A stretch of DNA of 64,000 nucleotides from Verminephrobacter eiseniae EF01-2 (GTDB taxonomy: Bacteria; Pseudomonadota; Gammaproteobacteria; Burkholderiales; Burkholderiaceae_C), in NCBI RefSeq assembly GCF_000015565.1, contig NC_008786.1:3584501-3648500 (forward strand), given 5' to 3'. Both the position numbers and the translations under genes were made by a program. Below the pieces are notes generated by a model, which had not been told where the DNA came from, ran no database searches, and saw nothing but the letters and a program-made list of their open reading frames with translations. Below are positions 19,901 to 28,912 of this stretch, piece after piece (within the stretch, counting starts at the first letter, position 1; every line of letters starts with the position of its first letter).

Positions 19901-22456
19901 ATGACAACCGAACTGTCGACCGACCCTCTTTCCCCTGCCGGAGAGGGGGCCATGGATTCCATTGCGCAAGCGCGTCTGCAAGCCCTGGTGGATGCGGTGC
20001 CGGTGGCCTTGATGGAGTTTCGCTTGCAGGGCGAGCGGCTGCGCTTGCGCGGGGCCAATGCCGCAGCCCGCCGCATGCCCGGCCTGGGCGCAGTGCGCAG
20101 CCCGGGCGCGGATGCCAGCGAGGTGTTCGACCAGTTGGCAGACACCCCCTTGATGGACCAGTTGTATGGCGTGGTGCGCGTGGGCGCATTGCTCGAATGC
20201 CGCCAGGTGGTGCGCGAGCCTGGCCGGCTGCTGCTGGCCTGGGACCTGACGGCCCGCCGCGTCGCCCGTGACGGCATCATGGTCACGGTGCGCGATGCCT
20301 CCGAAGCCGAAACCCTGCGCACCGCGCTGGCGGCGTCCGAGCGCTCGCTGGAGGAGGTGCGGCGCGATCTGCGGGAGCAGACCGAGGTCTTCGACACCAT
20401 GGAAAGCCTGGCGCGCGCAGGCCACTGGCGCCGCATCGAAGACCCGGGCGAGACCGTGCTGCTGTGGTCCCCCGGTTTGTGCGCGATCGCCGGGTTCGAG
20501 CAGCAGGAATGGGTCGACCCCGAGCGTGCCGTCAGCGGCATCCTGCCCGAAGACCGCCATGTGTTTCGCCAACTGCGCGAGCGCGATGGACGCGGCGAAC
20601 GCGGCCTGGACGCGGAATACCGCTGGCGCCGCCCCGACGGCCAAGTGCGCTGGATGCGCACGCGTTTGCAGCGCACGCTGCCGCGCGACGGGGTGCGGGT
20701 GGTGATGGGCGTGGTGCAGGACGTGACCGACGAGCACCGGGCCGCAGAGCAGTTGCGCGAGCAACTGCTGTTCATCCAGCGCATTGCCAGCCGCATACCC
20801 GGTTTCATCTACGAGTTTCGGCTGCATTCCGACGGCGCGACCAGCGTGCAGTACATCAGCGATGCGGTGCGCGAATTCATGGGGGTCGAACCCCGGGAGG
20901 TCACGGCCGACCACGGCGTGCTGATGCTGCGCGTGCTGGCCCAAGACCGGCCGCAGGTGCGGCGCTCGGCGATCACCTCGGTGCGCAAGCTGGTTCCCTG
21001 GCAATGCGAGTACCGCGTGTGCATGTCCGACGGCAGTGTGCGCTGGCACATGACCAATGCCATCCCGCACCGCGAGCCTGACGGCTCGGTGGTCTCGCAT
21101 GGCTTCACGATGGACATCACCGACCGCAAACTGGCCGAGCAGGAGATCGAGCGCCTGGCGTTCTACGACGCGCTGACCGGCCTGCCCAACCGGCGCCTGC
21201 TGCTCGACCGGCTGCAACGCAGCATCGCCACCTGCCAGCGCACGCACAAACTGGGCGCGCTGCTGTTCATCGACCTGGACAACTTCAAAGACCTCAACGA
21301 CACCCTGGGCCACGACATGGGCGACCAACTGCTGGCGCAGGTCGCCACCCGCCTGGTGGCCAGCGTGCGCGCCGCCGACACCGTGGCCCGCTTCGGCGGC
21401 GACGAATTCGTCGTCATGCTCGAAGCCCTGGCACCCGACCTGCGCAGCGCCACCGCGCAGGCCGAAATGGTGGCCGACAAACTGCTGGCCAGCCTGAACC
21501 AGCCCTTCGCGCTCGACGGCGGCCAGCACTACAGCACGCTGAGCATCGGCGTGACGCTGTTTGGCGAGCAGCGCCTGTCGGTCGACGAACTGCTCAAGCG
21601 CGCCGACCTGGCGCTGTACCAGGCCAAGGCCGCAGGCCGCAACACCCAGCGCTTCTTCGACCCGGACATGCAGGCCGCCGTCAACGCCCGCTCCAACCTG
21701 GAGGCCGACCTGCGCCAGGGCCTGGCGCGCGCCGAACTGCTGGTGTACTACCAGCCGGTGGTCGACCACCAGGCGCGCCTGATGGGCGCCGAAGCCCTGG
21801 TGCGCTGGCGCCACCCGCAGCGCGGCATGATCGGCCCGGCAGACTTCATCCCGCTGGCCGAGCAGACCGGGCTGATCCTGCCGCTGGGCCAGTATGTGCT
21901 GCAAACCGCCTGCGCGCAGTTGCAGCGCTGGAGCCGGCACCCGGACACCGCCGGGCTGTCGATCTCGGTGAACGTCAGCGCCCGGCAATTTCGGCAACCG
22001 GGCTTTGTCGCGCAGGTGCTGCACCAGCTCAAAAGCCACGGCGCCGACCCGCGCAGACTCAAGCTGGAGCTGACCGAAAGCCTGCTGCTGGGCGACATCG
22101 AAGACACCATCGCCCGCATGGCGCAGCTCAAGAGCGAAGGCGTGGGCTTTGCGCTGGACGACTTCGGCACCGGCTACTCCAGCCTGAGTTACCTCAAGCG
22201 CCTGCCGCTGGACCAGATCAAGATCGACCAGAGCTTCGTGCGCGAGGTGCTGGCCGACCCGAACGACGCGGCCATCGTGCGCACCATCCTGGCGCTGGCC
22301 AAGAGCCTGGACCTGCAAGTGGTGGCCGAAGGGGTCGAGACCACCGGACAGTTGTCGTTCCTGCAACTGCATGGCTGCGAAGGGTTTCAGGGCTATCTGT
22401 TCGGCCGGCCCGGGCCGGTGGCGGATATCGATGCCTTCCTGCACCCTGCCGGCTGA
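19901..22456 (+). CDS. PAS-GGDEF-EAL cyclic-di-GMP enzyme
   Basis: Bifunctional candidate for making and degrading c-di-GMP. 851 aa, no obvious membrane segment. Order: about three PAS-like regions (roughly 20-130; WSPGLCAIAGFEQQEW around 185-300; FIYEFRLHSDG...VREFMGVEPREV around 305-415), then GGDEF at residues 499-503 with an intact RxxD inhibitory site five residues ahead (RAADTVARFGGDEF), then EAL at 631-633 (EALVRW) with LELTES, LDDFGTGYSSL (D753) and VAEGVET. Key residues of both domains are intact, so either activity is possible. The start at 19901 is chosen as the first plausible ATG; the frame is open from 19832. Confidence 0.93.
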   Translation: MTTELSTDPLSPAGEGAMDSIAQARLQALVDAVPVALMEFRLQGERLRLRGANAAARRMPGLGAVRSPGADASEVFDQLADTPLMDQLYGVVRVGALLECRQVVREPGRLLLAWDLTARRVARDGIMVTVRDASEAETLRTALAASERSLEEVRRDLREQTEVFDTMESLARAGHWRRIEDPGETVLLWSPGLCAIAGFEQQEWVDPERAVSGILPEDRHVFRQLRERDGRGERGLDAEYRWRRPDGQVRWMRTRLQRTLPRDGVRVVMGVVQDVTDEHRAAEQLREQLLFIQRIASRIPGFIYEFRLHSDGATSVQYISDAVREFMGVEPREVTADHGVLMLRVLAQDRPQVRRSAITSVRKLVPWQCEYRVCMSDGSVRWHMTNAIPHREPDGSVVSHGFTMDITDRKLAEQEIERLAFYDALTGLPNRRLLLDRLQRSIATCQRTHKLGALLFIDLDNFKDLNDTLGHDMGDQLLAQVATRLVASVRAADTVARFGGDEFVVMLEALAPDLRSATAQAEMVADKLLASLNQPFALDGGQHYSTLSIGVTLFGEQRLSVDELLKRADLALYQAKAAGRNTQRFFDPDMQAAVNARSNLEADLRQGLARAELLVYYQPVVDHQARLMGAEALVRWRHPQRGMIGPADFIPLAEQTGLILPLGQYVLQTACAQLQRWSRHPDTAGLSISVNVSARQFRQPGFVAQVLHQLKSHGADPRRLKLELTESLLLGDIEDTIARMAQLKSEGVGFALDDFGTGYSSLSYLKRLPLDQIKIDQSFVREVLADPNDAAIVRTILALAKSLDLQVVAEGVETTGQLSFLQLHGCEGFQGYLFGRPGPVADIDAFLHPAG

Positions 22457-22462
22457 TCCTGG

Positions 22463-22608
22463 TGTCGCGTCATCGGTCCACTGTCGGTCGGCGCTGGCCA
22501 TCGGAGCGCAGCGCAGCGTTGCATCGCTTGCCAATACGCTCGGTATGGGCTGCGCGCTGCGCTCCGATGGCTGCGCGCAGCCTGCGGCATCTGACCGATG
22601 ACGCGACA
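22463..22608. mobile_element. MITE-like element, copy 4 (146 bp)
   Basis: Ends TGTCGCGTCATCGGTC and GACCGATGACGCGACA, flanked by direct CTGG at 22459-22462 and 22609-22612. The interior (GCATCGCTTGCCAATACGCT) matches copy 1 in the same orientation, with a short internal deletion. It begins 6 bp after the GGDEF-EAL stop codon and ends 54 bp before the phaR operator-like palindrome. Confidence 0.85.
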
Positions 22609-22662
22609 CTGGCACGCCGTCAGGGTATTCCTTTGCCGTCGTGGCGGCGCACAATCCCTAGA

Positions 22663-22683
22663 ATATATTGCACTGCAATATAT
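22663..22683. promoter_or_regulatory. 21-bp perfect palindrome, candidate PhaR operator
   Basis: ATATATTGCA-C-TGCAATATAT: ten perfect base pairs around one central base, starting 45 bp before the phaR GTG start and overlapping the likely promoter. PhaR repressors bind TGC/GCA-rich sites and autoregulate; the TTGCA...TGCAA core here fits that. Operator assignment is inference from position and symmetry. Confidence 0.65.
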
Positions 22684-22707
22684 GGGCTTCGGCCCGAGGA
22701 GTTCGTT

Positions 22708-23241
22708 GTGTCCGGACAAAAAAGCGCCGAAACCAAGTCGGCCCCGCGCGTGATCAAGAAATACCCCAACCGCCGTTTGTACGACACGGATACCTCCAGC
22801 TACATCACCTTGGCCGAAGTGCGCCAACTCGTCATGGCCCACCAGAAACTGGTGGTGCGCGACGCCAAGACGGGCGAAGACCTGACGCGCAGCATCCTGC
22901 TGCAAATCATCCTGGAAGAGGAGGCCGGCGGCGTGCCCATGTTCACCGAGGCGGTGCTGGCCAACATCATCCGTTTCTACGGCCATGCGATGCAGGGCTT
23001 CATGGGCGCTTATCTGGAAAAGAACGTGCAAGCCTTTACCGACATACAGGTCAAGCTGGCCGAGCAGTCGCAAAGCGTGACGCCCGAGATGTGGACCCGG
23101 TTCATGAGCCTGCAGTCGCCGATGCTCAAGGGCATGATGGGCAACTATGTGGAGCAGTCGCAGTCGATGCTCGCGCAAATGCAAGAGCAGATGCACAAGC
23201 AGACCGAGCAGATGCTGGGAGCGTTTGGCCTCAAGCGCTGA
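22708..23241 (+). CDS. phaR: Polyhydroxyalkanoate synthesis repressor
   Basis: Controls phasin and PHA-granule genes, releasing DNA when it binds PHA. 177 aa from a GTG start at 22708 with a strong GAGGAG Shine-Dalgarno 7-8 bp upstream; no ATG in frame fits. N-terminal DNA-binding PHB_acc_N domain: [28 protein letters not shown] (about 15-42). Then [13 protein letters not shown] and the accessory repeat region with Met/Gln-rich C-terminus ([19 protein letters not shown]). A palindrome upstream is a probable autoregulatory site. No pha biosynthesis gene is adjacent. Confidence 0.95.
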   Translation: MSGQKSAETKSAPRVIKKYPNRRLYDTDTSSYITLAEVRQLVMAHQKLVVRDAKTGEDLTRSILLQIILEEEAGGVPMFTEAVLANIIRFYGHAMQGFMGAYLEKNVQAFTDIQVKLAEQSQSVTPEMWTRFMSLQSPMLKGMMGNYVEQSQSMLAQMQEQMHKQTEQMLGAFGLKR

Positions 23242-23312
23242 AACGGGCGCCCGGCGCAAGCAGCCATGCGCCGCGCGCTGGGCCATATACGAGACCTGAG
23301 ATTGACATCCCC

Positions 23313-24701
23313 ATGACCACAATGACCGCAGAGCGCGCCCCGCGCATAGGCATGGTGTCGCTCGGCTGCCCCAAGGCCCTGACCGACTCCGAACTCATCC
23401 TGACGCAGTTGAGCGCCGAGGGCTACGAGACCTCCAAGACCTTTCAGGGCGCGGATTTGGTCATCGTCAACACCTGCGGCTTCATCGACGATGCGGTCAA
23501 GGAAAGCCTGGACACCATTGGCGAGGCGCTGGCCGAGAACGGCAAGGTCATCGTCACCGGCTGCCTGGGCGCGCGCACCGGCGCCGACGGCGGCAACATG
23601 GTGCGCCAGTTGCACCCCAGCGTACTGGCCGTGACCGGGCCCCAGGCCACGCAGCAGGTGCTGGACGCAGTCCACCGGAACCTGCCCAAGCCGCACGACC
23701 CCTTCATCGATCTGGTGCCCGGGGGCATGGGCATTGCGGGCCTGAAGCTCACGCCCAGGCATTACGCCTACCTGAAGATCAGCGAGGGCTGCAACCACCG
23801 CTGCACGTTCTGCATCATCCCGACCCTGCGCGGCGCGCTGGTCTCGCGCCCGATTGGCGCTGTGCTGAACGAGGCCAGGGCCTTGTTTGCCGGCGGCGTG
23901 AAAGAACTGCTGGTGATCAGCCAGGACAGCTCGGCCTATGGCGTGGACATGCAGTACCGCACCGGTTTCTGGGACGGCCAACCGCTCAAGACCCGCCTGC
24001 TGGAACTGGTGCAGGCGCTGGGCGCGCTCGCCGAGCCCTACGGCGCCTGGGTGCGGCTGCACTATGTGTACCCCTACCCGAGCGTCGATGCGCTCATCCC
24101 GCTGATGGCCCAGGGCCGGGTGCTGCCCTATCTGGATGTGCCCTTGCAGCACAGCCACCCCGAGGTGCTGCGGCGCATGAAGCGCCCCGCCAGCGGCGAG
24201 CGCAACCTGGAGCGCATACAGCGCTGGCGCGAAGTCTGCCCCGAGATCGTGATCCGCAGCAGCTTCATCGTCGGCTTTCCCGGCGAGACGCAGGCCGAGT
24301 TCGAGCATCTACTGGACTTCCTGCGCGCAGCCCGAATCGACCGCGTCGGCTGCTTTGCCTACAGCGACGTGAGCGGCGCCGTGGCCAACGATCTGCCCGG
24401 CATGTTGCCGATGCCACTGCGGCAAGAGCGCCGCGCCCGTTTCATGGCCGTGGCCGAAGCGCTGTCGAGCGCCAAACTGCAACGCCGCGTGGGCGCCACG
24501 ATGCAGGTGCTGATCGACGCTGCCCCGGGCCTGGGCCGCAAGGGCGGCGTAGGCCGCAGCTATGCCGACGCGCCGGAGATCGACGGCGCAGTGCACCTGC
24601 TGCCGCCCGAAAAGATCAGCAAGACCCTGAAGGTGGGCGAGTTCACCCAGGCCCGCATCGTCGGCGTGCGCGGGCATGACCTGCTGGCGCAGCCGATTTG
24701 A
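23313..24701 (+). CDS. rimO: Ribosomal protein S12 methylthiotransferase
   Basis: Radical-SAM enzyme that adds a methylthio group to the conserved aspartate of ribosomal protein S12. 462 aa. The N-terminal UPF0004 domain has the three cluster cysteines C19 ([12 protein letters not shown]), C55 (NTCGFI) and C84 (TGCLGAR). The radical-SAM motif CNHRCTFC gives C160, C164, C167. [10 protein letters not shown] and a C-terminal TRAM domain complete it. The ATG at 23313 fits the family start; the frame is open far upstream but overlaps phaR there. Confidence 0.96.
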   Translation: MTTMTAERAPRIGMVSLGCPKALTDSELILTQLSAEGYETSKTFQGADLVIVNTCGFIDDAVKESLDTIGEALAENGKVIVTGCLGARTGADGGNMVRQLHPSVLAVTGPQATQQVLDAVHRNLPKPHDPFIDLVPGGMGIAGLKLTPRHYAYLKISEGCNHRCTFCIIPTLRGALVSRPIGAVLNEARALFAGGVKELLVISQDSSAYGVDMQYRTGFWDGQPLKTRLLELVQALGALAEPYGAWVRLHYVYPYPSVDALIPLMAQGRVLPYLDVPLQHSHPEVLRRMKRPASGERNLERIQRWREVCPEIVIRSSFIVGFPGETQAEFEHLLDFLRAARIDRVGCFAYSDVSGAVANDLPGMLPMPLRQERRARFMAVAEALSSAKLQRRVGATMQVLIDAAPGLGRKGGVGRSYADAPEIDGAVHLLPPEKISKTLKVGEFTQARIVGVRGHDLLAQPI

Positions 24702-24704
24702 TCA

Positions 24705-25259
24705 TCACACGCGCCTGCGGTATTCGCCGGTGCGGGTGTCGATTTCTATCCTGTCGCCTTGCGCCACGAACAGCGGCACCGGCACCTCGAAGCCGGTGGC
24801 GATCTTGGCCGGCTTCATCACCTTGCCGGAGGTGTCGCCCTTGACGGCCGGTTCGGTCCAGGTGATCTCGCGTTCCACGCTGGTGGGCAGTTCGACCGAG
24901 ATCGCCTTGCCGTCGTAGAACACCACTTCGAGGGCCATGCCGTCTTCCAGGTAGTTCAGTGCGTCGCCCATGTTCCCGGCTTCGACTTCGTACTGGTTGT
25001 ATTCGGCGTCCATGCAGACATACATCGGGTCGGCAAAGTAGGAATAGGTGCATTCCTTCTTGTCCAGGATCACGTTGTCGATCTTGTCGTCGGCCCGGAG
25101 CACGATTTCGGTGCCAAAGTTGGCGATCAGGCTCTTGAGCTTCATGCGCACGGTGGCAGCGCCGCGGCCGCCACGGGCGTATTCGGTCTTCAGGACGACC
25201 ATCGGATCCTTGCCGTGCATGATGACGTTGCCGGCGCGGATTTCTTGAGCGATTTTCAT
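24705..25259 (-). CDS. efp: Elongation factor P, arginine-32 type
   Basis: Relieves ribosome stalling at polyproline stretches. 184 aa, three OB-like domains, starting [19 protein letters not shown]. The tip of the modification loop reads [11 protein letters not shown], putting arginine at position 32. In bacteria with Arg32 EF-P the residue is rhamnosylated by EarP. No earP lies on either side here, and the 3' neighbour rimO converges with 3 bp between stop codons. The translated extension upstream of 25259 is not family-like. Confidence 0.95.
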   Translation of the reverse strand: MKIAQEIRAGNVIMHGKDPMVVLKTEYARGGRGAATVRMKLKSLIANFGTEIVLRADDKIDNVILDKKECTYSYFADPMYVCMDAEYNQYEVEAGNMGDALNYLEDGMALEVVFYDGKAISVELPTSVEREITWTEPAVKGDTSGKVMKPAKIATGFEVPVPLFVAQGDRIEIDTRTGEYRRRV

Positions 25260-25695
25260 AGCAAGTTGCTTGGGTTGTGGCCGCCCGATGCGCCGGCCGG
25301 CGGCCCCCAGGCTGGAAGGCGTGCCGTGCCCATGCATGTTCTGCGGCGGGGCTGCGCGGCTCATGTCGGCGACACCAGTGACGCCAGGACATCAGGGCAC
25401 GGGCAGGACATCGACCTGCCGCGCCCGTTGTGCGCAAAGCCGCAGATTGTATCGGGGTTGCGCGACGAAGCGGAAAAAAGGAGGCAAGGAGCAGCCATTT
25501 GCTACTGCCACCGCACGGCGCAGCTTGCACGGGGGCGGTATCGAAGTGGGGACTCTGGAGCGCTGGTTCGAGCATGCGCAGCCCCAATCTGCCACGCAGG
25601 CATGGACTGCCGCCCCCCGGTTTCATGCCCGTGATCACCACGGCGCTGTCCGCACGAGCCCAAGCGTTTTGCCTGGCTTGGCCGTCGTGCATCCG
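25260..25695. other. 436-bp gap between efp and a Bug-protein gene
   Basis: Only overlapping low-quality frames with strongly biased composition are open here, and none resembles a family I know. It should contain the efp promoter (leftward). EarP, often next to efp in this group, is absent. No terminator or repeat stood out. Confidence 0.4.
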
Positions 25696-26673
25696 TCACT
25701 CGGGTTGGATGCCTGCGGCGCGGATCACCTGCCCCCATTTGCGCGACTCGGCCGCCTGGAACGCCGCCAGCCCTTCGGGCGTGCTGGTGACCACCTCGCC
25801 GCTGGTGCTCGCCCGATAGGCCACGAAGGTGGGTGCCGACGCTGCGTCGATCACCATTTCATTGAGCTTGCCGGTAATCGCGGCCGGCGCGCCGGGCGGC
25901 AGGTAGACGGCCGTCCAGTACGACATGTCGTAGCCCTTGACGCCGGCTTCCTCCACCGTGGGCAATGCCGGCACTGCGGCCAGCCGTTGGTTGCCGCTCA
26001 CGGCGAGCGCGCGCAGCTTGCCGCTCTTGACCTGCGGCAGCGCAGTCGGTGTATCGGCGAACATGAAGTCGACCTGGCCGCCCAGCAGATCGGTGATGGC
26101 CATGGGGTTGCTCTTGTAGGGCACGTTCACCACGTCGATGCCGGCCATCTGCTTGAGCGATTCGCTGGCCACGCGGCTGGACGAACTGCCGCTGCCGAAG
26201 TTGAGTTTGCCGGGCGACTTCTTCGCGGCGGCGATCAGGTCGGCCACCGACTTGATCGCTGAATCCGCATTCACCAGCAGCAGCATATGTCCCTTGGACA
26301 ACAGCGCCACCGGGGTGAAGTCTTTCACCGGGTCGTAGGGCAGTTTCTTGAACAGATGCTCGTTGGCCGCATGCGTGGTGTTGGTCGTCATCAGCACCGT
26401 GTAGCCGTCGGGCACGGCCTTGGCCACGTACTGCGCGGCGAGGAAGCCGCTGGCACCGGCCCGGTTGTCGACGATGACCGGCACCTTGTACTGCGCACCC
26501 AGCGCCTGCGCCAGGCTGCGCGCCAACTGGTCCGTGCCGCTGCCGGCAGCGAAAGGCACGACGATGGTCATCGGCCTGGTGGGGTACGGCTGGGCCTGCG
26601 CGGCAGCGGCCGTGGCGAGCATGGCCGCTGCCCATGCCGACGACATGCGCAGCCGAATGAAAGGAGTCGGCAC
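25696..26673 (-). CDS. Bug-family tripartite tricarboxylate transporter substrate-binding protein (TctC)
   Basis: Periplasmic solute receptor. 325 aa. From the GTG at 26673 it has a signal peptide with n-region arginines and an AQA-type site (MSSAWAAAMLATAAAAQAQ), then YPTRPMTIVVPFAAGSGTDQLARSLAQ, the ligand-binding beta-alpha motif of the family, and VVNVPYKSNPMAITDLLGGQVDFMF. An ATG at 26646 would leave no charged n-region. It is the last gene of the CoA-transferase / lyase operon, so the ligand is probably the acid used by those enzymes. Membrane subunits TctA/B are not adjacent; such orphan receptors are common in Burkholderiales. Confidence 0.9.
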   Translation of the reverse strand: MPTPFIRLRMSSAWAAAMLATAAAAQAQPYPTRPMTIVVPFAAGSGTDQLARSLAQALGAQYKVPVIVDNRAGASGFLAAQYVAKAVPDGYTVLMTTNTTHAANEHLFKKLPYDPVKDFTPVALLSKGHMLLLVNADSAIKSVADLIAAAKKSPGKLNFGSGSSSSRVASESLKQMAGIDVVNVPYKSNPMAITDLLGGQVDFMFADTPTALPQVKSGKLRALAVSGNQRLAAVPALPTVEEAGVKGYDMSYWTAVYLPPGAPAAITGKLNEMVIDAASAPTFVAYRASTSGEVVTSTPEGLAAFQAAESRKWGQVIRAAGIQPE

Positions 26674-26705
26674 GGTGGTGTTCTTTCGTGAAAATTTCTT
26701 TGCAG

Positions 26706-27650
26706 TCAGTGCCGCAAGCGCTCCAGCGTGCCGGCGCGCATGAGCTTTCCCGGCAAGGGATGGCCGACGATCTGTTCGGCCAGCCGCGCGCATTCGATCA
26801 GCGCCTCCAGATCGACGCCGGTGTCGATGCCCATTTCCTCACACATGAACGCGAGGTCTTCGGTGCAGATATTGCCGGCCGCGCCGGTGTGCCCGGCGAA
26901 CGGGCAACCACCGAGTCCGGCGCATGCGCTGTCGAAGGTGTCGATGCCCATCTGCAAGCCCATCAGCGCATTGGCCATGGCCGTGCCGCGCGTGTCGTGC
27001 AGGTGCAGGCCGAGGCGCAGCGCCGGCCAGCGTTCGCGCACGGCGCCGATCGCCGAGGCTATCGCATTCGGCTGGGCCCAGCCCACGGTATCGGCCAGCC
27101 GCAGGATCGGCAACGGCAGGCCGAATTCGTCCATCAGGCCGAGCAGTTGCGATACACGTTCGACCACGGTGGCGGCGCAGATCGCGCCTTCGAGGTTGCA
27201 ACCGAAGGCCGTGGTGACGCTGGCTCTGGTTACGGCAATCGCATGTTCGACGCAAAACGCCAGCGTCGTCCGCTGCGCATCGAGCAAAGCGGCCGTGCCC
27301 TTGCCGTAGTTGCGCACCGAAAACGCCTCGGACGCACTGATGCTCACCGTGCCTTCGATGTCGAGTGGCGTGCCCAGTGCGCGCTGCATGCCGCGCAGGT
27401 TGAGCCACAGGCCGGTGTAGCGCACGCCCTGGCGCTTGCGGATCGACTGCGCGACGAGTTCCGCGTCGGCCATGCCGGGCACGCGCCCGGGGTTGACGAA
27501 GGACACGCACTGTATCTCTCGCAGGCCCGTCCGGGCCAAGGCTTCGATGAGGCGCACCTTGTCTGCCGACGCAATCGGCCCGGCTTCCATCTGAAAGCCC
27601 TCGCGCGGGCCTTCTTCATGCAGATGCACGCGACGGGGAAGGTCAGACAT
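26706..27650 (-). CDS. HMG-CoA lyase-like DRE-TIM aldolase
   Basis: Cleaves a 3-hydroxy-3-methylglutaryl-CoA-like ester to a ketone-body acid and acetyl-CoA, or a related substrate. 314 aa. VHLHEEGPREGFQMEAGPI replaces the usual 'DVGPRDGLQNE' metal/substrate loop; HLHDTRGTAMAN supplies the metal histidines, and the lid cysteine candidate lies in AGLGGCPFAGHTGAAGN. A GGAGG site lies 5 bp before the ATG at 27650. It overlaps the CoA-transferase stop by 8 bp, so translation is probably coupled. The EEGPREGF variant suggests the substrate may not be HMG-CoA itself. Confidence 0.85.
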   Translation of the reverse strand: MSDLPRRVHLHEEGPREGFQMEAGPIASADKVRLIEALARTGLREIQCVSFVNPGRVPGMADAELVAQSIRKRQGVRYTGLWLNLRGMQRALGTPLDIEGTVSISASEAFSVRNYGKGTAALLDAQRTTLAFCVEHAIAVTRASVTTAFGCNLEGAICAATVVERVSQLLGLMDEFGLPLPILRLADTVGWAQPNAIASAIGAVRERWPALRLGLHLHDTRGTAMANALMGLQMGIDTFDSACAGLGGCPFAGHTGAAGNICTEDLAFMCEEMGIDTGVDLEALIECARLAEQIVGHPLPGKLMRAGTLERLRH

Positions 27651-28806
27651 CCGGACCTCCTTGCGGCACGGGTGCGCCAAGTTCGGCGTTGTGCTGGCCC
27701 AGGCGCGGGGCGACCGAGCGGTGCGCAGGCCGCAGGCCATCGATCGACATCGGCAACGCCGTCAGCCGGAAATCCTCGCCCGGCACGGCTTGCAGCATGT
27801 CCAGCGCTTGCACCTGCGGGTGCGCAATGGCCTGCGGCACGGTGTGCACCGGCGCGCAGGGCACACCTGCACCGGCGAACCGGGCCATCCATTGCGCCCG
27901 GGTCTGCGTGCGCAGCAGCGGCACGATCTGTTCGAGCAGCGCCGTCTGGTGGCGCAGCCGCAGCCGGTTGCTCGCAAAGCGCTCGTCGGCAATCCAGTCG
28001 TCGCGCCCGAGTTCATGCGCGAACCGGGCGAAAAGCCGGTCGTTGCCACAGCAGATCAGCAACGGCGCATCGGCCGTGTCGAAGGCCTCGTAGGGCACGA
28101 AGCCGGGGTGGCCCGACCGGTGGCGCTCCGGCAAACGCCTTTCGTTGACATAGGCGTCGGTCTTTTGGGCCGTCCAGACCAGGGCCGTTTCCAGCAGCGA
28201 GGTGCTGACGATACCGCCCTTGCCTGTCTGCTGGCGCCGCTGCAATAGCGCCAGCGCACCGATCACGGCCCACATGCCCGTGCCTTGGTCGCAGACCGAG
28301 GCGCCGGTGCGCATCGGCGGATCATCGGGCCCGCCATTGATGCTCGACAGCCCGCTGAAAGCCTGGATCAATGGCTCGTAGCCCGGCTGCATGCTGAGCG
28401 GCCCGGTGTGGCCGAAAGCCGAGATCTCGCAATAGATCAGGCGCGGGTAGCGCGCGCACAGCGTCGGCCCGTCGATCTGCATGGACCGGGTGACGCCGGG
28501 GCGCAGGTTGTGGATCAGGATGTCCGTGCCGGCCGCCAGCCGGTCGAAGGCTTGCATGCCTTGGTCGCTCTTGAGGTCGATGGCGACGGACTTCTTGCCG
28601 CGATTGAAGACGTGGAAGTTGATCGAGTCGCCATGGCGAAAGGCCGACCCCATGTGGCGCGCGTCGTCGCCACCATCGGTGCGTTCGAGCTTGACCACGT
28701 CGGCCCCGAGGTCGGCAAGAATCGCGCCGGCGAACGGTCCCGCCAGCACCTGTCCGAGTTCCAGCACCCGGATGTTTTGCAGTGTCTTTTCCATGTGTGC
28801 TTTCAT
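27643..28806 (-). CDS. Family III CoA-transferase (CaiB/BaiF)
   Basis: Moves CoA between carboxylic acids, here probably activating the acid then cleaved by the downstream lyase. 387 aa (or 383 from the second ATG at 28794). RVLELGQVLAGPFAGAILADLGADVVKLE is the family N-terminus. The catalytic aspartate is D173 in ASVCDQGTGMWAVIGAL. Also FGHTGPLSMQPGYEPLIQAFSGL. First gene of the operon CoA-transferase, lyase, Bug protein. The promoter must lie in the 106 bp between this gene and era (28807-28912). Confidence 0.92.
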   Translation of the reverse strand: MKAHMEKTLQNIRVLELGQVLAGPFAGAILADLGADVVKLERTDGGDDARHMGSAFRHGDSINFHVFNRGKKSVAIDLKSDQGMQAFDRLAAGTDILIHNLRPGVTRSMQIDGPTLCARYPRLIYCEISAFGHTGPLSMQPGYEPLIQAFSGLSSINGGPDDPPMRTGASVCDQGTGMWAVIGALALLQRRQQTGKGGIVSTSLLETALVWTAQKTDAYVNERRLPERHRSGHPGFVPYEAFDTADAPLLICCGNDRLFARFAHELGRDDWIADERFASNRLRLRHQTALLEQIVPLLRTQTRAQWMARFAGAGVPCAPVHTVPQAIAHPQVQALDMLQAVPGEDFRLTALPMSIDGLRPAHRSVAPRLGQHNAELGAPVPQGGPDV

Positions 28807-28912
28807 CGGTCCGTTCCCGTTCGATACCGGGCCGGGCCTTTGTCTCCATCGATGATGGCGGAGTCTGGCCTGCGCTCATCGATATGGGAAATACAATATT
28901 TTTATTTCAGGC

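Noticed and set aside
19787..22654. 955-codon open frame on the minus strand
   Set aside because: Opposite strand of the GGDEF-EAL gene; long only because of high GC.
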